64,000 nucleotides of DNA from Ursus arctos. Its lineage: Eukaryota; Chordata; Mammalia; Carnivora; Ursidae. Under the pieces are notes generated by a model. The model saw only the letters and a list, made by a program, of their open reading frames with translations, ran no database searches and was not told the origin of the DNA. Position numbers and translations under genes: made by a program. Shown here piece after piece: positions 33,790 through 50,510 of the stretch; positions within the stretch are counted from its first letter, which is position 1, and each line of letters opens with the position of its first letter. Location of the stretch: positions 94,216,128 through 94,280,127 of the forward strand of contig NC_079873.1 in NCBI RefSeq assembly GCF_023065955.2, written 5' to 3'.

Positions 33790-36700
33790 AACCAGGAGAG
33801 CCCCGTCCCATCCCTTATCCTTTTTTCTGTTTCTCTATCTACTGTCAGCCCAAGAAGACTCACCCCACCCACCTGCCCACCCTGGCCTGGCACTCCTCTC
33901 TAGCAGCCCCCACCCACCATACATACCAGACATCCTTGGCCAGGACCAGCACACCCTCCACCCAAGGGCTCCTGCCATGGAGGCCCAGTCCTACACACTA
34001 GAGTATCTGCATCAGTCGCAGCTGGACCTTGCAGCCAGCTGCACCGAAAGCCTGCCCTACTCAACAGCGCTCATGCAGCTCACGACCAGGCCTTATAGCC
34101 AGCTGTGCCAAGGGCCAGCCCCACACACCAGCATGCCCACACCAGCTGCAACCAGGCCTGTCAATCAGACAGGCCAGAAGCCTGTCCCACTCACCAGCAT
34201 ACCCACAGTAGTCATAGCCAAGCCTAGCCGACAGCTGCACCAGTAAACAGCCCCACATATCAGTGAGTCTGCACCAATCGGGACCAGCCACAAGAGGGAG
34301 CACACAGCCTACAAAAGAGATACTCCTGGGGTACCTGGCTTGGGTGACCAGCGGGGGTTTATGCTGAGCCCCACAGACACCTTCGGGCATAAAGCCACTC
34401 CTCCAAGACTGGGACAATAGCTGATCCACCTAAAACACAGAAACAAACACTGAGACGCAAATGAGGAGACAGACAATACGTTCCAAGTGAAAGAACAAGA
34501 CAAAAACCTCAGAAAAAGAACTAAACAAAACAGAGATCTACCAGATGGAATTCAAATGAATGGTCATAAAGATGCTCACTGAACTCAAAAGAATGGATGA
34601 ACACAGTGAGAATTCAACAAAGAGACAGAAAATATTTTTTTAAATCAATCAAAGCCAAAGAACACAATAACTGCAATGAAAAATACAGGGCATCAAAAGC
34701 AGATTACAGAATGCAGAAGAACAGATTAACAATGTGGAAGACAGGGTAGTAGAAAGCACCTAATCAGAACAGCAAAAAAGCAAAAAGAACTGAATAAAAT
34801 GAGGTTAAGTTTAAGGGACCTCTGGGGTAAAATCAAGTGTACTAATATTCACACTACAGTGGTCCCAGAAGGAGAAGAGAGAGAAAAGGACAGAAAACTT
34901 ATTTGAAGAAATAATAGCTGAAAACTTCCCTAACCTGGGGAAGGAAACAGATATCCAAGTCCAGAAAGCAAACACCCCCAAATGAGATGAACCCAAAGAG
35001 ACCAAGACACATTATAATCAAAGTGTCAACAGTTAGAGATAAAGAATCTTAAAAGCAGCAAAAGGAAAACAACTAGTTACATACCAAGGAACCCTAAGTC
35101 TATAAGCTGGTTTTTCAGAAGAAACTTTATAGGTCAGAAGAGAATAGCATGATATATGAGAAGTGCTAAAAGGAAAAAACTTACAACCAAGATTACTCTA
35201 CCCAGCAAAGTTATCACTCAGAAGTGAAGGAGAAACAAGGAGTTTCTCAGACAAGCATAAGCTAAAGCTCATCACTCCCAAACCAGCCTTACAAGAAAGT
35301 TAAAGGGACTTAATTTTAAGTAGAAAAGAAAAATCATAACTACAAGTAAGAAAACTATGAAAGGAGGGGCGCCTGGCTGGCTTAGTCAGTGGAGCACGCA
35401 ACTCTTGATCTTGGGGTTATGAGTTCGAGCTCTGGTTGGGTGTAGAGATTACTTAATAATAAAATTTTTTAAAAAAAGGAAAATTATGAAAGGAAAAATC
35501 TCATTGGTAAAGGTAAACATATAGTAAAGGTAGTGGATCAACCACCTACATAGCTAGTATGAAGGTTAAAAGACAAAAGTAGTAAAATCAGCTAGACCCA
35601 CAATAATTAGTCAATGGAAACATAAAATAGTAAGGTGTAAAATATGATGTCAAAAACATAAAACATGGTGAAGGGATGTAGTACTTTTAGAATGCATTGG
35701 AGCTTAAGTGGGCATTAACTTAAAATAGATTGCTATATACGTAAGATGTTATATATGTACCTCATGGTAACCACTGACCAAATACCTATAATAGATAAAC
35801 AAAAAATAAAAGAATACAAACATAACACTAAGGAAAGTCACCAAATCTCAAGGGAAGAGAGCAAGAGAACAAAGGAACAGAGAAGAACTACAAAAACAAT
35901 CAGAAAGCGACGCCTGGGTGCCTCAGTTGGTTAAGCGTCTGCCTCCAGCTCAGGTCATGATCCCAGGGTCCTGGGATCAAGTCCCACATCTGGTTCCTTG
36001 CTCAGCAGGGAGCTGCTTCTCCTTCTGCCTGCCGCTCCCCCCTGCTTGTGCACTCTCTCTCTCTCTGACAAATAAATAAAATCTTTTTAAAAAACCGGAA
36101 AAATATCAAGAAAATGTCTACAAATCCATACCTACCAATATTTTTTTTAAGATTTTATTTATTAACAGAGAGAGAGACAGCCAGCAAGAGAGGGAACACA
36201 AGCAGGGGGAGTGGGAGAGGGAGAAGCAGGCTCCCAGCGGAGGATGGGGCTCCATCCCAGGACTCTGGGATCATGCCCTGAGCTGAAGGCAGATGCTTAA
36301 CGACTAAGCCACCCAGGCGCCCCCTACCAATAATTTTTTTTTTATCAATAATTACTTTAAATGTAAACTTCCTAAGTGTTCCAATCAAAACACACAGTAG
36401 CTGAATAAATTAAAAAAAACAATACCCATCTATAGCTGCCTACAAGAGACTCACTTCAGATCTAAAGACACAGAGACTGAAACTGAAGGGATGGAAAAAG
36501 ATACTCCATGCAAACGAAAACAAACAAAACGCTGGGGTAGCAATACTTATATCATACAAAACAGACTAGAAAACAAAGCCTGTAAGAGGACATGAATGAC
36601 ACTGCATACGATAAAGGGATCAATTCAACAAGAGGATATAACATTTGTAAATACCTATGCACCCAACATAGGAACACCTTAATACATAAACCAATTATTC

Positions 36701-38570
36701 AGAGACATGAAGGGAGAAACTGACAGTAATACAATAATAGTAAGAGACCTTAACACCCCACTTACATGAATGGATACATCATTCAGACAGAAAATCAATA
36801 AGGAAAACAGTGGCCTTGACCAACACATTAGACCAGATGGAATTAAGAGATAATACACAAAACATTCTATCCAAAAACAGCAGAACATACATTCTTTTCA
36901 AGTGCACATGGAATATTCTCCAGGACTGATCCCATGTTAGGCCACAAGACAAGTCTTGATAAATTTAAGAAGACTGAAATCATATCAAGCATCTTTTCAG
37001 ACCACAAAAGTATGAAACTAGAAATCAATTACGAGAAAACTGGAAAAACATAAACACATGGAATTAAATAACCAATGGGTCGGGGTGCCTGGGTGGCACA
37101 GTCGGTTAAGCGTCTGACTCTTGGTTTCAACTCAGGTCATGATCTCAGGGTTTTGAGATTGAGCCCCATGTCAGGCTTCGTGCTCAGTGTGGCATCTGCT
37201 TGAAATTCTCTCTCTCTCTCCCTCTGACCCTCCCACTTGTGCACGTGCTCTTTATCTCTCTCTCTTTAATAAATAAGTCTTTAAAAATAAACAAACAATG
37301 GGTCAATGAAGAAATCAAAGAGGAAATTTAAAAAAATACCTTGAGACAAATGAAAATGGAAACACAACAGTACAAAATCTATGAAATGCAGCAAAAGAAG
37401 TTCTATGAGGGAAATTTTATACATGCCCAACTCAAGAACCAAGAAAAACCTCAAATAAACAATCTAATCTTACACCTAAAGGAACTAGGAAAAGAACAAA
37501 GCCCAAAGTTAGCAGAAGGAAGAAAATAATAAAGGTCAGAGTGAAAAATAAATGAAAAAGAGACTAAAAAGACAACAGAAAAGATCAATGAAACTAAGAG
37601 TTGGTTCTTTGAAATGATAAAATTGATAAAAACCTTTAGCTAGATTCATCAAGAAAAAAAGAGTGCCCATATAAATAAAATCAAAAATGAAAGGGGATAA
37701 GTTATACCCAATACTATAGAAATAGAAAAAAAATCATAAGACTACTAAGAACAATTATGTGCCAACAAATGGAACAACCAAGGAGAAATAAATTCCTAGA
37801 AACATAACAATCGTCCAAATCAGGAAGATTACACTATAGACTGATTACTCAAAAAACTCCCAACAAAACAAACTCCAGGACCAGACGGTTTCACAGGTAA
37901 ATTCTACTAAATATTTAATGAGTTAAGACCTATACTTCTTAAACAATTCCAAAAAACTGAAGAAAGAACAAACTCACTCTTTGAGGCCAGCATTATCCTG
38001 ATATGGAAACCAAAGACACCACAAATTAAAAAAAAAAATTACAAGCCAATATCCCTGATGTATGTAGATGCAAAAATCTTTAACAAAATATTGGCAAACC
38101 AAATTTTATACTACATTAAAAAGATCATACACCATACTAAAGTAGAAATTATTCCAGAAATGCAAGGATAATTCAACATCCACAAATCAATGTGGAATAT
38201 ACCACATTAACAAAATAAAGGATAAAAATCCTATGATCATCTCAATAGGTGCAGAAACAGCATCTGACAAAATTCAACAACCAAAGATACAAACTCTCAC
38301 CAAAGTGAATATAGAGAAAACATAACTCAACTTAAGAAAGGCCAGATACGACAAACCCACAGCTAACATCACACTCAACAGTAAAAAGCTGAAAGCTTCA
38401 CCCTAAGATCAGGAACAAGACAAGGATGTCCATTCTCGCCACTTTTATTCAACATAATACTGAAGTCCCAGCCACAAGACAAGAAAAATAAAAGGCATCC
38501 AAATTGGTAAAGAAGAAGTAAAACTGTCACTATCTGCAAATGATATATATATAAGAAAACCCTACTCTAC
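33790..38570 (+). mobile_element. Long, decayed L1 with 5'UTR monomers
   Basis: From left to right: a GC-rich 5'UTR with about five imperfect ~67-base monomers (about 33,925-34,270, 'acaccagcatgcccacacc' type), ORF1-like sequence (about 34,450-35,350), ORF2-like sequence with 'caggatgtccattc'-type reverse-transcriptase codons at about 38,420-38,440, and a 3' truncation near 38,570. SINEs at 35,367-35,480 (short), 35,907-36,096, 36,140-36,323 (minus) and 37,081-37,300 are inserted. No reading frame is intact. Confidence 0.88.
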
Positions 38571-41791
<3,221 letters not shown>

Positions 41792-42159
41792 TTCTGCCGC
41801 AGGCTCTCCTCCCTCTCCTTGTCCAGAAGGCTAGGCCACGGCTTGTCGCTCCCGTAGGGGCGCGAGTAGCCGCCATAATACGCGGTCGAGGAGGCTGACG
41901 CGAAGGGGTTGCCCCGCAGCGCAGAGGGCCGCTCCCGGGAGCGTGACCGCGAGCGGGATCGGTAGGACTGGTGTCGCGACCCCTGACTGAAGCCGCCCAG
42001 CTGATGGCTGAGACCATTCCGAGAGCACGAGTGCGAGCGGCGGCCCCGCGGGGAGCGGGCGGATCTGCTGGGTTTAGGGCTCCTCGACGAACTGCGACGC
42101 TTTCCCCCGGAGCCCGAGGCCTCCCCCTCAGGGCTGCGCGAACCCGACACCGGAGCCAT
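41792..42159 (-). CDS. NKAP: NKAP exon 1 (N-terminal SR-rich region)
   Basis: NKAP is a nuclear SR-rich protein linked to Notch co-repression, RNA processing and NF-kB signalling. The ATG at 42,159 opens 122 codons: [16 protein letters not shown], the run [18 protein letters not shown], and near the end [19 protein letters not shown]. Compared with the human N-terminus it lacks a few residues around the SHSCSR segment. The exon ends in a GTGAGT donor at 41,791. No stop or frameshift. It begins in a CpG island. Exons 3 onward, which carry the conserved C-terminal SynMuv domain, are absent from the window, so this is a 5' partial copy or the start of a gene whose rest lies elsewhere. Confidence 0.93.
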
Positions 42160-42617
42160 CGCGGCCGCTGGGTACCCTAAGCCGCTAGAGAAGGGGACGC
42201 TCTCGCGAGCCTAGGAAGATCTCGGTTGGTCTGGTCCCAAACCCGCCGTCGCGCCACCGCCCGAAACTGAGGAAACCTTGGAAACAGTTCCGGGTACGTC
42301 GGCAAATCCCTTCCCCCGACCTAGGCGGTCCTGCCCACGAGACGGAGATGTGTGTATCGGTGTAAAGAAGTCCGTGGGGCAACCGGATCCACTCACCCTT
42401 CCGGTCCCGAGTGAGGCTGCTCCTATCTAAACTGGACTAGAGAACGAGTCTTTGCTTTAGCCTCGAGTTGAAATACCTGAAGGGAAGGGCGAGAGGCCAC
42501 AGGAGACCTTTCCCCGAGCGGCCGTGTGAATAACAAAGCCAATGTAACTTTACATATATACGTTGTTTGCATGTGTGTGGCTGTGTGTAGGAGTATACCA
42601 CCCCACACACAATTTTT

Positions 42618-43063
42618 TCAAAGATTTTTATTTATTTGAGAGAGCGCGGGCGAGCACGAGGGGGGGAGGTAGAGGGAGAACAGACTCCCCGCTGAGCAAG
42701 GAGCCCCAGGTGGGGCTCGAACCCAGGATGGTGGGATCATGATCTGAGCCGGAGGCAGTCGCTTAAGCGAGTCACCCAGGCGCCCCCCCCAACTTATTTT
42801 TTCTTTCTTCCTTATATTTCTTTTCTTTCTTTTCTTTTCTTTTCTTTTCTTTTCTTTTCTTTTCTTTTCTTTTCTCTTTTTATTTATTTGACAGAGAGAG
42901 AGATAGCCAGCCGTAGAGGGAACACAAGCAGGGGGAGTGAAAGAGGAAGAAGCAGCCTCCCAGCGGAGCAGGTAACCCGATGTGGGGCTCGATCCCAGAA
43001 CCCTGGGATCACGCCCTGAGCTGAAGGCAGACGCATAACGAATGAGCCACCCAGGCGCCCCCA
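42618..43063 (-). mobile_element. Two minus SINEs around a (TTTTC)n tract
   Basis: 42,618-42,788 and 42,872-43,063. Between them a pyrimidine microsatellite (about 42,800-42,872) made of 'cttttcttttctttt' repeats, derived from the SINE tail. Confidence 0.92.
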
Positions 43064-43749
43064 ATTTTTTCTTTCTAACCTCAAACTAAATAAGGAGGGT
43101 TTATCAATATTGGTGGTGAGCTGTGATGTTTAAGCCGCATTTGCCCAGTTAGCTTAGAGGGCGCAAATTCTTTGTTAATAATTTGAGCCTGATACACTAC
43201 AGTTAAGCTCACAGCCCAGAGAAAACTGCTTATTCATTCCCCAGAAATTCATCTCCACTAATATGCACCAGCAAAAGGAATTTGTAAGCCCCTTCTTGTC
43301 CAGCCCCTTAAACTGGTCCCATCATACACTAGCTCAAGCAATACATGGTTAATGGTTATCTATTCTATTCATTTCATACTGTTTTTAAAAGAAAGAATAT
43401 TTGAACACTAATTTACTGACTTTAATTTGTGAAGGTGCAATGAGTTTACTATGGAAATTCAGAATCCAGTCTACTAGTAGCTAGATGGCCTTTTGGGCCT
43501 TTCCTCCTAAGAAGTAACTTATCAGACCATGAAAACTAATGCCATCAGTTATTGGAAATCTCCTTTTTTAGAATTTAAGGGAAAGATGCTAACATAATGT
43601 AAATGGAAAAAGTGAACCGCACTACTGGATATCTTCTATGTAAAAACAGTTGATCATGGGATGAGCGCCAAGGACTGAACTGAGTAGGAGAAATTATATG
43701 ATTTGGGGTGGGGATTTGGAGAAATTTCTAATAAGAAAGTTTTGGATGG
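43064..43749. other. Intergenic, nothing recognised
   Basis: AT-rich. I looked here for the missing exon 4 of the RHOXF gene at 53 kb and did not see helix-3 codons on the minus strand. Confidence 0.5.
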
Positions 43750-43935
43750 GAGCACCTGGGTGGCTCAGTCGGTTAAGCACCTGCCTTTGGCTGAGGTCAT
43801 GAGCCCAGGGTTCTGGGATGGAGCCCGCTTCTGGCTCCCTGCTCAGCAGTGAGCCTGCTTCACCCTCTCCGTCTGCCACTATCCCTGCTTGTGCTCTCTC
43901 TGTCAAATAAATAAATAAAATCTTTTAAAGAAGAA
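43750..43935 (+). mobile_element. Carnivore SINE with target duplication
   Basis: Flanked by 'agaaagttttggatgg' on both sides. Canonical body. Confidence 0.93.
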
Positions 43936-44140
43936 AGTTTTGGATGGAAAACCTATCCCTAACTTTTGGGATACCAGGCTGTACACTTTCCCATCTACTG
44001 GCTATAAAAGCCGACTTTGCAACAGCCCTTGGGCTACCTGCCCAATGGCTGGTAGACATGCACTTTAGTTCCAGCGATAAAACCCATGCCCCAGCCCCTC
44101 TCGTTGGCATGATACTACAAAATAATTTAAAAAGTTTTAA
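43936..44140. other. Short unclassified stretch
   Basis: Moderate GC and a 'ggctataaaagcc' TATA-like motif. Not recognised. Confidence 0.35.
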
Positions 44141-45475
44141 AAACTTAACGTTTGGTATGAAGTGTGAAGCCATCTGGTCCTGGACTTTTGTTTGTTGGGA
44201 GTCTTCTGACTACAGATTCAATTTCATTTCAAAATCAGCCTGTTCAGATTTTCTATTTATTCTTCATTCAGACTCGGAAGAGTGTATGTTTCTAGGAATT
44301 TATCCATTTCTTCCAGATTGTGCAATTTGTTGGCATATAATTTTTGGTAGTACTCTCTTACAGTCCTTTGTGTTCCTGTGGTGTCACTGGTAACTCCGCT
44401 TTCATTTCTGATTTGATTCACCTGAGTGCCCTCTCTTTTTTTTCTTAAAGGCTTATCAATTTTGTTTATCTTTTCAAAGAACCAGCTCTTAATTTCACTA
44501 CCTTTCCTATTGCTTTTTCAGTCTCTATTTCATTTATTTCTGCTCTGATCTTTATTATTTCCTTCCTTCTATTAACTTCGGACTTTGTTCTTTTAGTTCT
44601 TTTAGGTATAAGGTTAGATTGTTTATTTGAGGTTTTTCTTGTTTCTTGAGGCAGGCTTGTATTGCTCTGAACTTCCCTCTTAGAACTGCTTTTGCTGTGT
44701 TCCAAAGATTTTTTAATTAACTAATTAATTAATTAACAGAGAGAGAGAGTGCAAACGGGAAGTGGCAGGCAGAGGCAGAGGGAGAGCAGGGATCACGACA
44801 GGAGCCAAAGGCAGACGCTTAACCAACCAAGCCACCCAGGCGCACCTTTATTTTTTAATTTTTTTTCCAAATACTTTTTTAAGTTTATATTTTCATTTTA
44901 ATTTGCCTCAAAGTATTTTTTATTTCCTTTGACAATGCTTTTGTCCTAAAGAACCTACAGATTCCTGCTCCTCCAGCACATACCCTAACATTAGTCAGTA
45001 AATCTTCATGGAAGGCCCAGGTGCTTTTCAAGCTGTTGCCCCTGTGCTGGGTCCGAGTTTATGCACAGGCCCTTTAGCCGCGGAGCGGCAGTTTTCTACA
45101 GCCCTCTGACTCCCCGGGAGTTATGCCCCTCTGATGTGCAAAGCCAGACATTATATGGGATCATCTTCCTGGTGGAGGTCTCCAGGGCGGGAGGTACCTG
45201 ATGTTCGGCTTAAACCCTTGCTCCCCATGGAGGATGTCCACACCTGTGATGTCCTCCCACTTGTGGGTCACTGCCCTGGGGGGTGTGGGTCCTGAACAGA
45301 CTGCATCTCTGTCCCTCCTTCCCTTCTTGATGTGGCTTTTTCTTTGTATCTTTAGGTGTGCAAGAATTGAGCTGCTGGTCCTGAATTGCTCTATACATAG
45401 ATGCAGCCTTGGTGTGACCATGGGAGGAGGTGAGCTCAGGATTTTCCTACTCTGTCATCTTGACCGCCCCCCAGG
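44141..45475 (-). mobile_element. Antisense L1 with ORF2 and 5'UTR parts
   Basis: The plus strand reads inverted ORF2 ('ctggtcctggacttttgtt', 'gtattgctctgaacttccc') and then an inverted L1 5'UTR ending near 'ctactctgtcatcttgaccg'. The middle of the element is missing. A minus SINE is at 44,707-44,846. The 5'UTR end marks the element's start at about 45,475 on the minus strand. Confidence 0.82.
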
Positions 45476-45481
45476 GCACAC

Positions 45482-48400
45482 ATTTTTAATTCTAATGAGG
45501 TCCAAGTTCTCAGTTTTTCTTTCATGGGTTGTGCTGTTGGTGTTGTATTTTTTTTTTAAGATTCATTTATTTATTTTAGAGAGAGAGACAGAGAGCGAGA
45601 GTCCGGGGGGTGAGGGGTGGAGGGGCAGAGGGAGAGGGAGAGAGAAACTTCAGGAGACTCCTGGTGCTGAGCATGGAGACCCCTGTTGGTGTCGTATTTC
45701 AAAACCCTTTGCCAGGGGTACCTAGGTGGCTCAGTCGGGTGGGGTCTGACTCTTGGTTTCGGCTCAGGTCATGATCTTGAGGTCACGATCTCGGGGTCGT
45801 GGGATTAAGCTCATCTTGGGGCTCTGTGGGGGCTCTGCTTGAGATTCTCTCTTTCTCTCCCTCTCCTCTCTCCCTCTGCCCCTCCCCCCCACTCGCATGC
45901 TCGCTCGCTCTCTCCCCCTAAAATAAATAAATACATCTTCAAAGAATATTTTAAAAACTTTTTGCCAAGGCCGAGGTTACCGAGATTTTCTCCTACATTT
46001 TACATGAGCACAGACAGTCTCTTTATTTATTCAGTTCTTTGATTTCTTAAGTCAGAGTTTTATAGTTTTCCACATATAGATATTGGGATATCGCACATAT
46101 TTTGTTGGGTTTATGCCTTTTATTTCAATTTTTTTGGTGCTAATATAAATGATGCTGTGTTTTAAATTGTACATTCCAATTGCTCATCGCTGGTATATAG
46201 GAAAGTGTTTGACCTTTGTATATTAACCTGTGCCCTGCAATTTTGCTATAACTATTTATGAGTTCTAGGAAGATTTGTTTGTTGGTTTTTTTTTTTTTAA
46301 CAATTCTTTGGGAATTTCTCCCTAGACAATCGTGTCATCTGTGAACAAAGACAGTTTTATTTCTACCTTCCCCATCTACATACCTTTTTTCCTTTGTCTT
46401 ACTGCATCAGCTAGGACTTCCAGTATGATGTTCAATAAGAGTAGTTAGAGAGCTCCCCCCTGCTTTCTTCCGGATCGTAGTAGGGTAAAAGCCTCTAATT
46501 TCTCACCACTACGTATGTTAATAACTGTAGGTTTTTCATAGATGTCCTTTATCATGTTGAGGAGCTGCCCTTACATTCCTAGTTTGCTGAGAGGTTTTTT
46601 GGTTTTTTTGAAGATTTTATTTGTTTGAGAGAGAGAGAGAGAGGGCACACACACAAGCAGGGGGAGAGACAGGTAGAGGGAGAGGGAGAAGCAGGCTCCC
46701 CGCGGGGCAGAGAACCTGATGCGGCCGATCCCACGGATCACCTGAGCCAAAGGCAGATGCTTAGCCCCCTGAATCCCCCAGGAGCCCCTTGCTGAGCGTT
46801 TTTAGCATGAGTTGGTGTTGGATTTTGTCAAGTGCTTTTTCTGCATCTGATGATATGATCATGTCATTCTTTAGAGTGTTGATGTGATGGAGTATATTAA
46901 TTGACTTTTTGAATGTGAACTAGCCTTGCATACCTGAGATAAATCCTAGTTGGTCATAGTATATACTTCTTTTCATACATTGTTGGATTTGATCTGCTAA
47001 TATTTGGTTGAGGATTTTTGCATTTTTTCATGAGAGTAATTGGTCTTTGGTTTTCCTTTCTTACAATGTATTGTCTGGTTTTAGTACCAGGGTAATGCTG
47101 ACCTCATAGAACAAGTTAGGAAGCATTCCCTTGGTTCTATTTTCTAGACCAGATTATAGAGAATTCGTATCATTTCTTCCTGAAACATTTGGTAGAATTC
47201 CCCCGGTGAACCCATTTGTGCCTGGTGCTTTCTGTTTTGGAAGGTTATTAATTATTGATTCAATTTAAAATAGATATAGGCCTATTCATATAGTCTATTT
47301 CTCTTTTATGAGTATTGTTAGATTGTGTTTTTCAAAGAATTGGGCCATTGTTTCTAAGTTATCAAATTTGTGGCCAGAGTTGTTCATAATATGCTTTTAT
47401 TATCCTTTTAATGTCAGCAGAATCAGAAGTGATGTCCCCCTCTCGTTTCTGATGGTAGCAATTTGTGTCTTCTCTCTTTTTATCTTGGTTAGCCTGAACA
47501 GATACTTATCACTTTTATCAGTATTTTCACATAACCAACTTTTGGATTCATTGATTTTCTCTATTGTTTTCTTGTTTTCAATTTCACTGATTTGTGCTCT
47601 GATTTTTATATCTTTTCTTCTGCTTACTTGGATTTAACTTGCTCTTCTTTCTCTAGGTTCCTACGGTGGAAACTGAGATTATTAATTTTGGATTTTTCTT
47701 CTTTTCTAATATATGCATTCATTGTGACGAATGTCTCTCCATGCACTGATTTCCTTTGCATCCTCAAATTTTGACAAGTTGTGTTTTCATTTCCATTTAG
47801 TTCAAAATGTTTTTTTTTTTAATTCTCTTGAGGTTTATTCTTTGATCCATGTGTTATCTAGAAGTGTGTTTTATGGCCCAGGATATAGTCTATCTTAGTG
47901 AATGTTCCATGTGAGCTTGAGAAGGATAAGCATTCTGCTGTTGTTGAAGTATTCTATAAATGTCATTTAGATCTGGTTTATGGATGGTGCTCTTAGTTCA
48001 ATTATATTTGATTCTACTGGTTTTCTACCTGCTGTCTTTGTCAGTTTGTAACAGAGGGGATGTTGAAGTCCTCAAGTACAATAATGGATTTGTCTATTTC
48101 TCCCTGCGGTTCTGTCAGTTTTTGACTCATGTATTTTGACACTGTGTTGTTAAGCATGTACACATTAAGGATTGGTGCCTTCTGGAAAATTGAGTCTTTT
48201 GCTGTTATGTAATGCCCCTCTTTATCCCTGATAATTTTCCTTGTTCCGAAGTGTGCTTTGTCTGAGATAGTGCAGCTTTGTTTTGCTCGGTGTTGGCATG
48301 ATATATCTTTCTCAATGTCTTTACCTTTAAGCTATCTGTGTCTTTGTATTTATTTATTTGAAGATTTATTTATTTATTTGAGAGAGAGAGAGCACAATCG

Positions 48401-48553
48401 GGAGGGGCAGGGAGGAAGGAGAGAGAATCTCAAGTGAACTCCATGCTGAGTGTGGAGCCTGATGCAGGGCTCGATCTCACAACTCTGAGATCACCCCCCG
48501 AGCCGAAACCAAGAGTTGGATGCTTAACCATCACTCAAGCACCCCTGTGTCTT

Positions 48554-48589
<36 letters not shown>

Positions 48590-49430
48590 GATTTCATTGG
48601 TTTATTTGAGAGAGAGAGAGCACACAAGCAGGGGGAGTGGCAGGCAGAGGGAGGGGGACAAGCAGGCTCCCCACCAAGCCGGGAGCCCAACGAGGGGTTT
48701 GATCCCAGGACCCTAAGATCACGCTTAAGTGACTGAGCTACCCAGGTGCCCTGTGTCTTTATATTTAAAGTAGGTTTCTGGGGTGCCTGGCTGGCTCAGT
48801 CAGAGGAGGGTGTGACTCTTGATCTCAGGGTTGTGAGTTCAAGCCCCATGTTCGGTGTAGAAATTACTTAAAATCTTTGAAAAATAAAAAAATTAAAAAC
48901 AAAGTAGGTTTCTTTAGGTGACATGTAGTTGGCTCTTGTTTATTTTTTTATCCAGACTTACTGTCTCTTTTAATTGGCATATTTAGACTATTCACATTTA
49001 AAATTATTCTTGATATATTTTGATTAATATCTACCATTTTTATGATCATTTTCTATTCTTTGTTATTGTTCTTGGTTTCTATTTTGTCTTCCACTCTTTT
49101 TCTGCCTTCTCTGGTTTTAATTGAACTTTTTATTATGATTCAATTTTCTCTCCTCTCTTAACATCTCAGTAACACTTAGAAATTTTTTTTAGTGGTTGCC
49201 CTAGAATTTGCAATATACATTTACAACAAATAAGTCCACTTTCAAGAAACACTAGATCATTTCACTGGTAGCACAAGTACCTTATGTGGAGTGTGGCCAG
49301 TTCCTTTCTCCTATCTTGTATAACTGTGCTGTCATTCCCTTCACTTATCCATATGCTATAATTACTGAATACATTTTTGCTATTATTCTTTTGAACAAAC
49401 CATTATCTGTTAGATCAACTAAGAATATTA
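45482..49430 (-). mobile_element. Second antisense L1 with SINEs
   Basis: Inverted ORF2 sequence runs through 'gattttctcctacatttta', 'atatgatcatgtcattc', 'tgaacccatttgtgcctgg' and 'ccatgtgagcttgagaagg'. SINEs: 45,556-45,690 (minus, partial), 45,715-45,950 (plus), 46,605-46,790 (minus), 48,360-48,546 and 48,585-48,752 (minus), 48,780-48,905 (short plus, target 'aaagtaggtttct'). A (TTTA)n tract lies at 48,553-48,590. The open frame at 47,308-47,637 (plus) is the reverse strand of the reverse-transcriptase region. Confidence 0.85.
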
Positions 49431-49437
49431 TAAATAG

Positions 49438-49850
49438 GGGAGACTGGGTGGCTTAGTTGGTCAAGCATCTGCCTTTGACTCAGATCATGATCCTGGGGTC
49501 TTGGGGTCGAGCCCAGCCTCAGGCTCCCAGGAGCCTGCTTCTCCCTCTGCCTCTGCCACTCCCCCCTGCTTGTGCTCACTCTCTCTCAAATAAATAAATA
49601 AAATCTTAAAAAAAAAAAAAAAAACAACCACAGGGGCACCCGGGTGACTCAGTCAGTTAAGCGTCTGCCTTCAGCTCAGGTCATGATCCTAGGGTCCTGG
49701 AATCGAGTCCCGCATCATGCTCCTTGCTCATTGGGGAGCCTGCTTCTCCCTCTGCCTGCTGCTCCCCCGGCTTGTGCTCTCTGTCTCACTCTCTCCCTCT
49801 GTCAAATAAATAAATCTTTAAAAAACAAAAAAGAAAAAAAGAAAAACAAC
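49438..49850 (+). mobile_element. Two plus SINEs
   Basis: 49,438-49,625 and 49,634-49,850, separated by an A-rich tail. They stand where exon 4 of the RHOXF copy at 53 kb would be expected by comparison with the 32-33 kb locus. Confidence 0.92.
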
Positions 49851-49859
49851 CCCACAACA

Positions 49860-50510
49860 TACAACTCTTTATGCCACTGAGATATTAAACTCCAGTGGGA
49901 GAACCTATTTTTTTATTAGTAAAATATTTTAAGAAAGTTACCACTGCAGCCTCTTCTTCGGTTTACCCTTAGAGAGCATCTACTACGTGCTAAGCTTTTG
50001 ACTGTAATTCCTGCCTTGTCTCTCTCCTCCCACCTTTAATATTCTTTAATGGTTTTTCCAGCTCTTGAATGTGGGTCTAGCTGATGAACTGCACCAGTAT
50101 CTTCTGCTGCCGCTAAGCCTGGTAACAAGATGAAGAAATGTCGGTATCTTGACAGCAGACCATCAGTGTCCAGCTGCCTCTGCCCCCGACAATCTAGGGG
50201 CAGTGTTGTCCTGGTTGTGGGGGAAGCTGAACGTGATAAAAGCTTCCGGAGTCTAAAGTAAATATTCAATAGGAGCAGGTTGGATTTTAAAACAGGTTTC
50301 CCTCAAAGATATCTAAGGGGTTATTCATCTTCGGAAAACCTCTTGAGAGTTACAAAGATGACCTGACAAGGAAGTCCTGGGCATTGTGGCTTCTTCCTAG
50401 AACATAAGAGTTGCTGACGCCCCGGATACTGCCTTGATATTTTAGCCTGTAGAGTTAAGGAAAATTTAGACAAACTGGGTCTGAATTCACTAAAACTCAA
50501 GACTGCCAGA
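49860..50510 (-). repeat. RHOXF-linked paralogous segment, copy 1
   Basis: Collinear with 32,920-33,620 but much diverged. It lies 2 kb downstream of RHOXF exon 3, in keeping with an intron 3 position. The minus open frame at 50,036-50,269 has no counterpart in the other copy and is not called. Confidence 0.6.

Noticed and set aside
33977..34246. Plus open frame with Pro/Thr/Gln repeats
   Set aside because: It is the L1 5'UTR monomer array read as protein.
47308..47637. Plus open frame of 109 codons resembling a hydrophobic membrane protein
   Set aside because: It is the reverse strand of an L1 reverse-transcriptase region; the T-rich strand yields Phe/Ile/Leu codons.
50036..50269. Minus open frame of 77 codons as a gene
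   Set aside because: It is not preserved in the paralogous segment at 33 kb and overlaps an old MIR-like piece.
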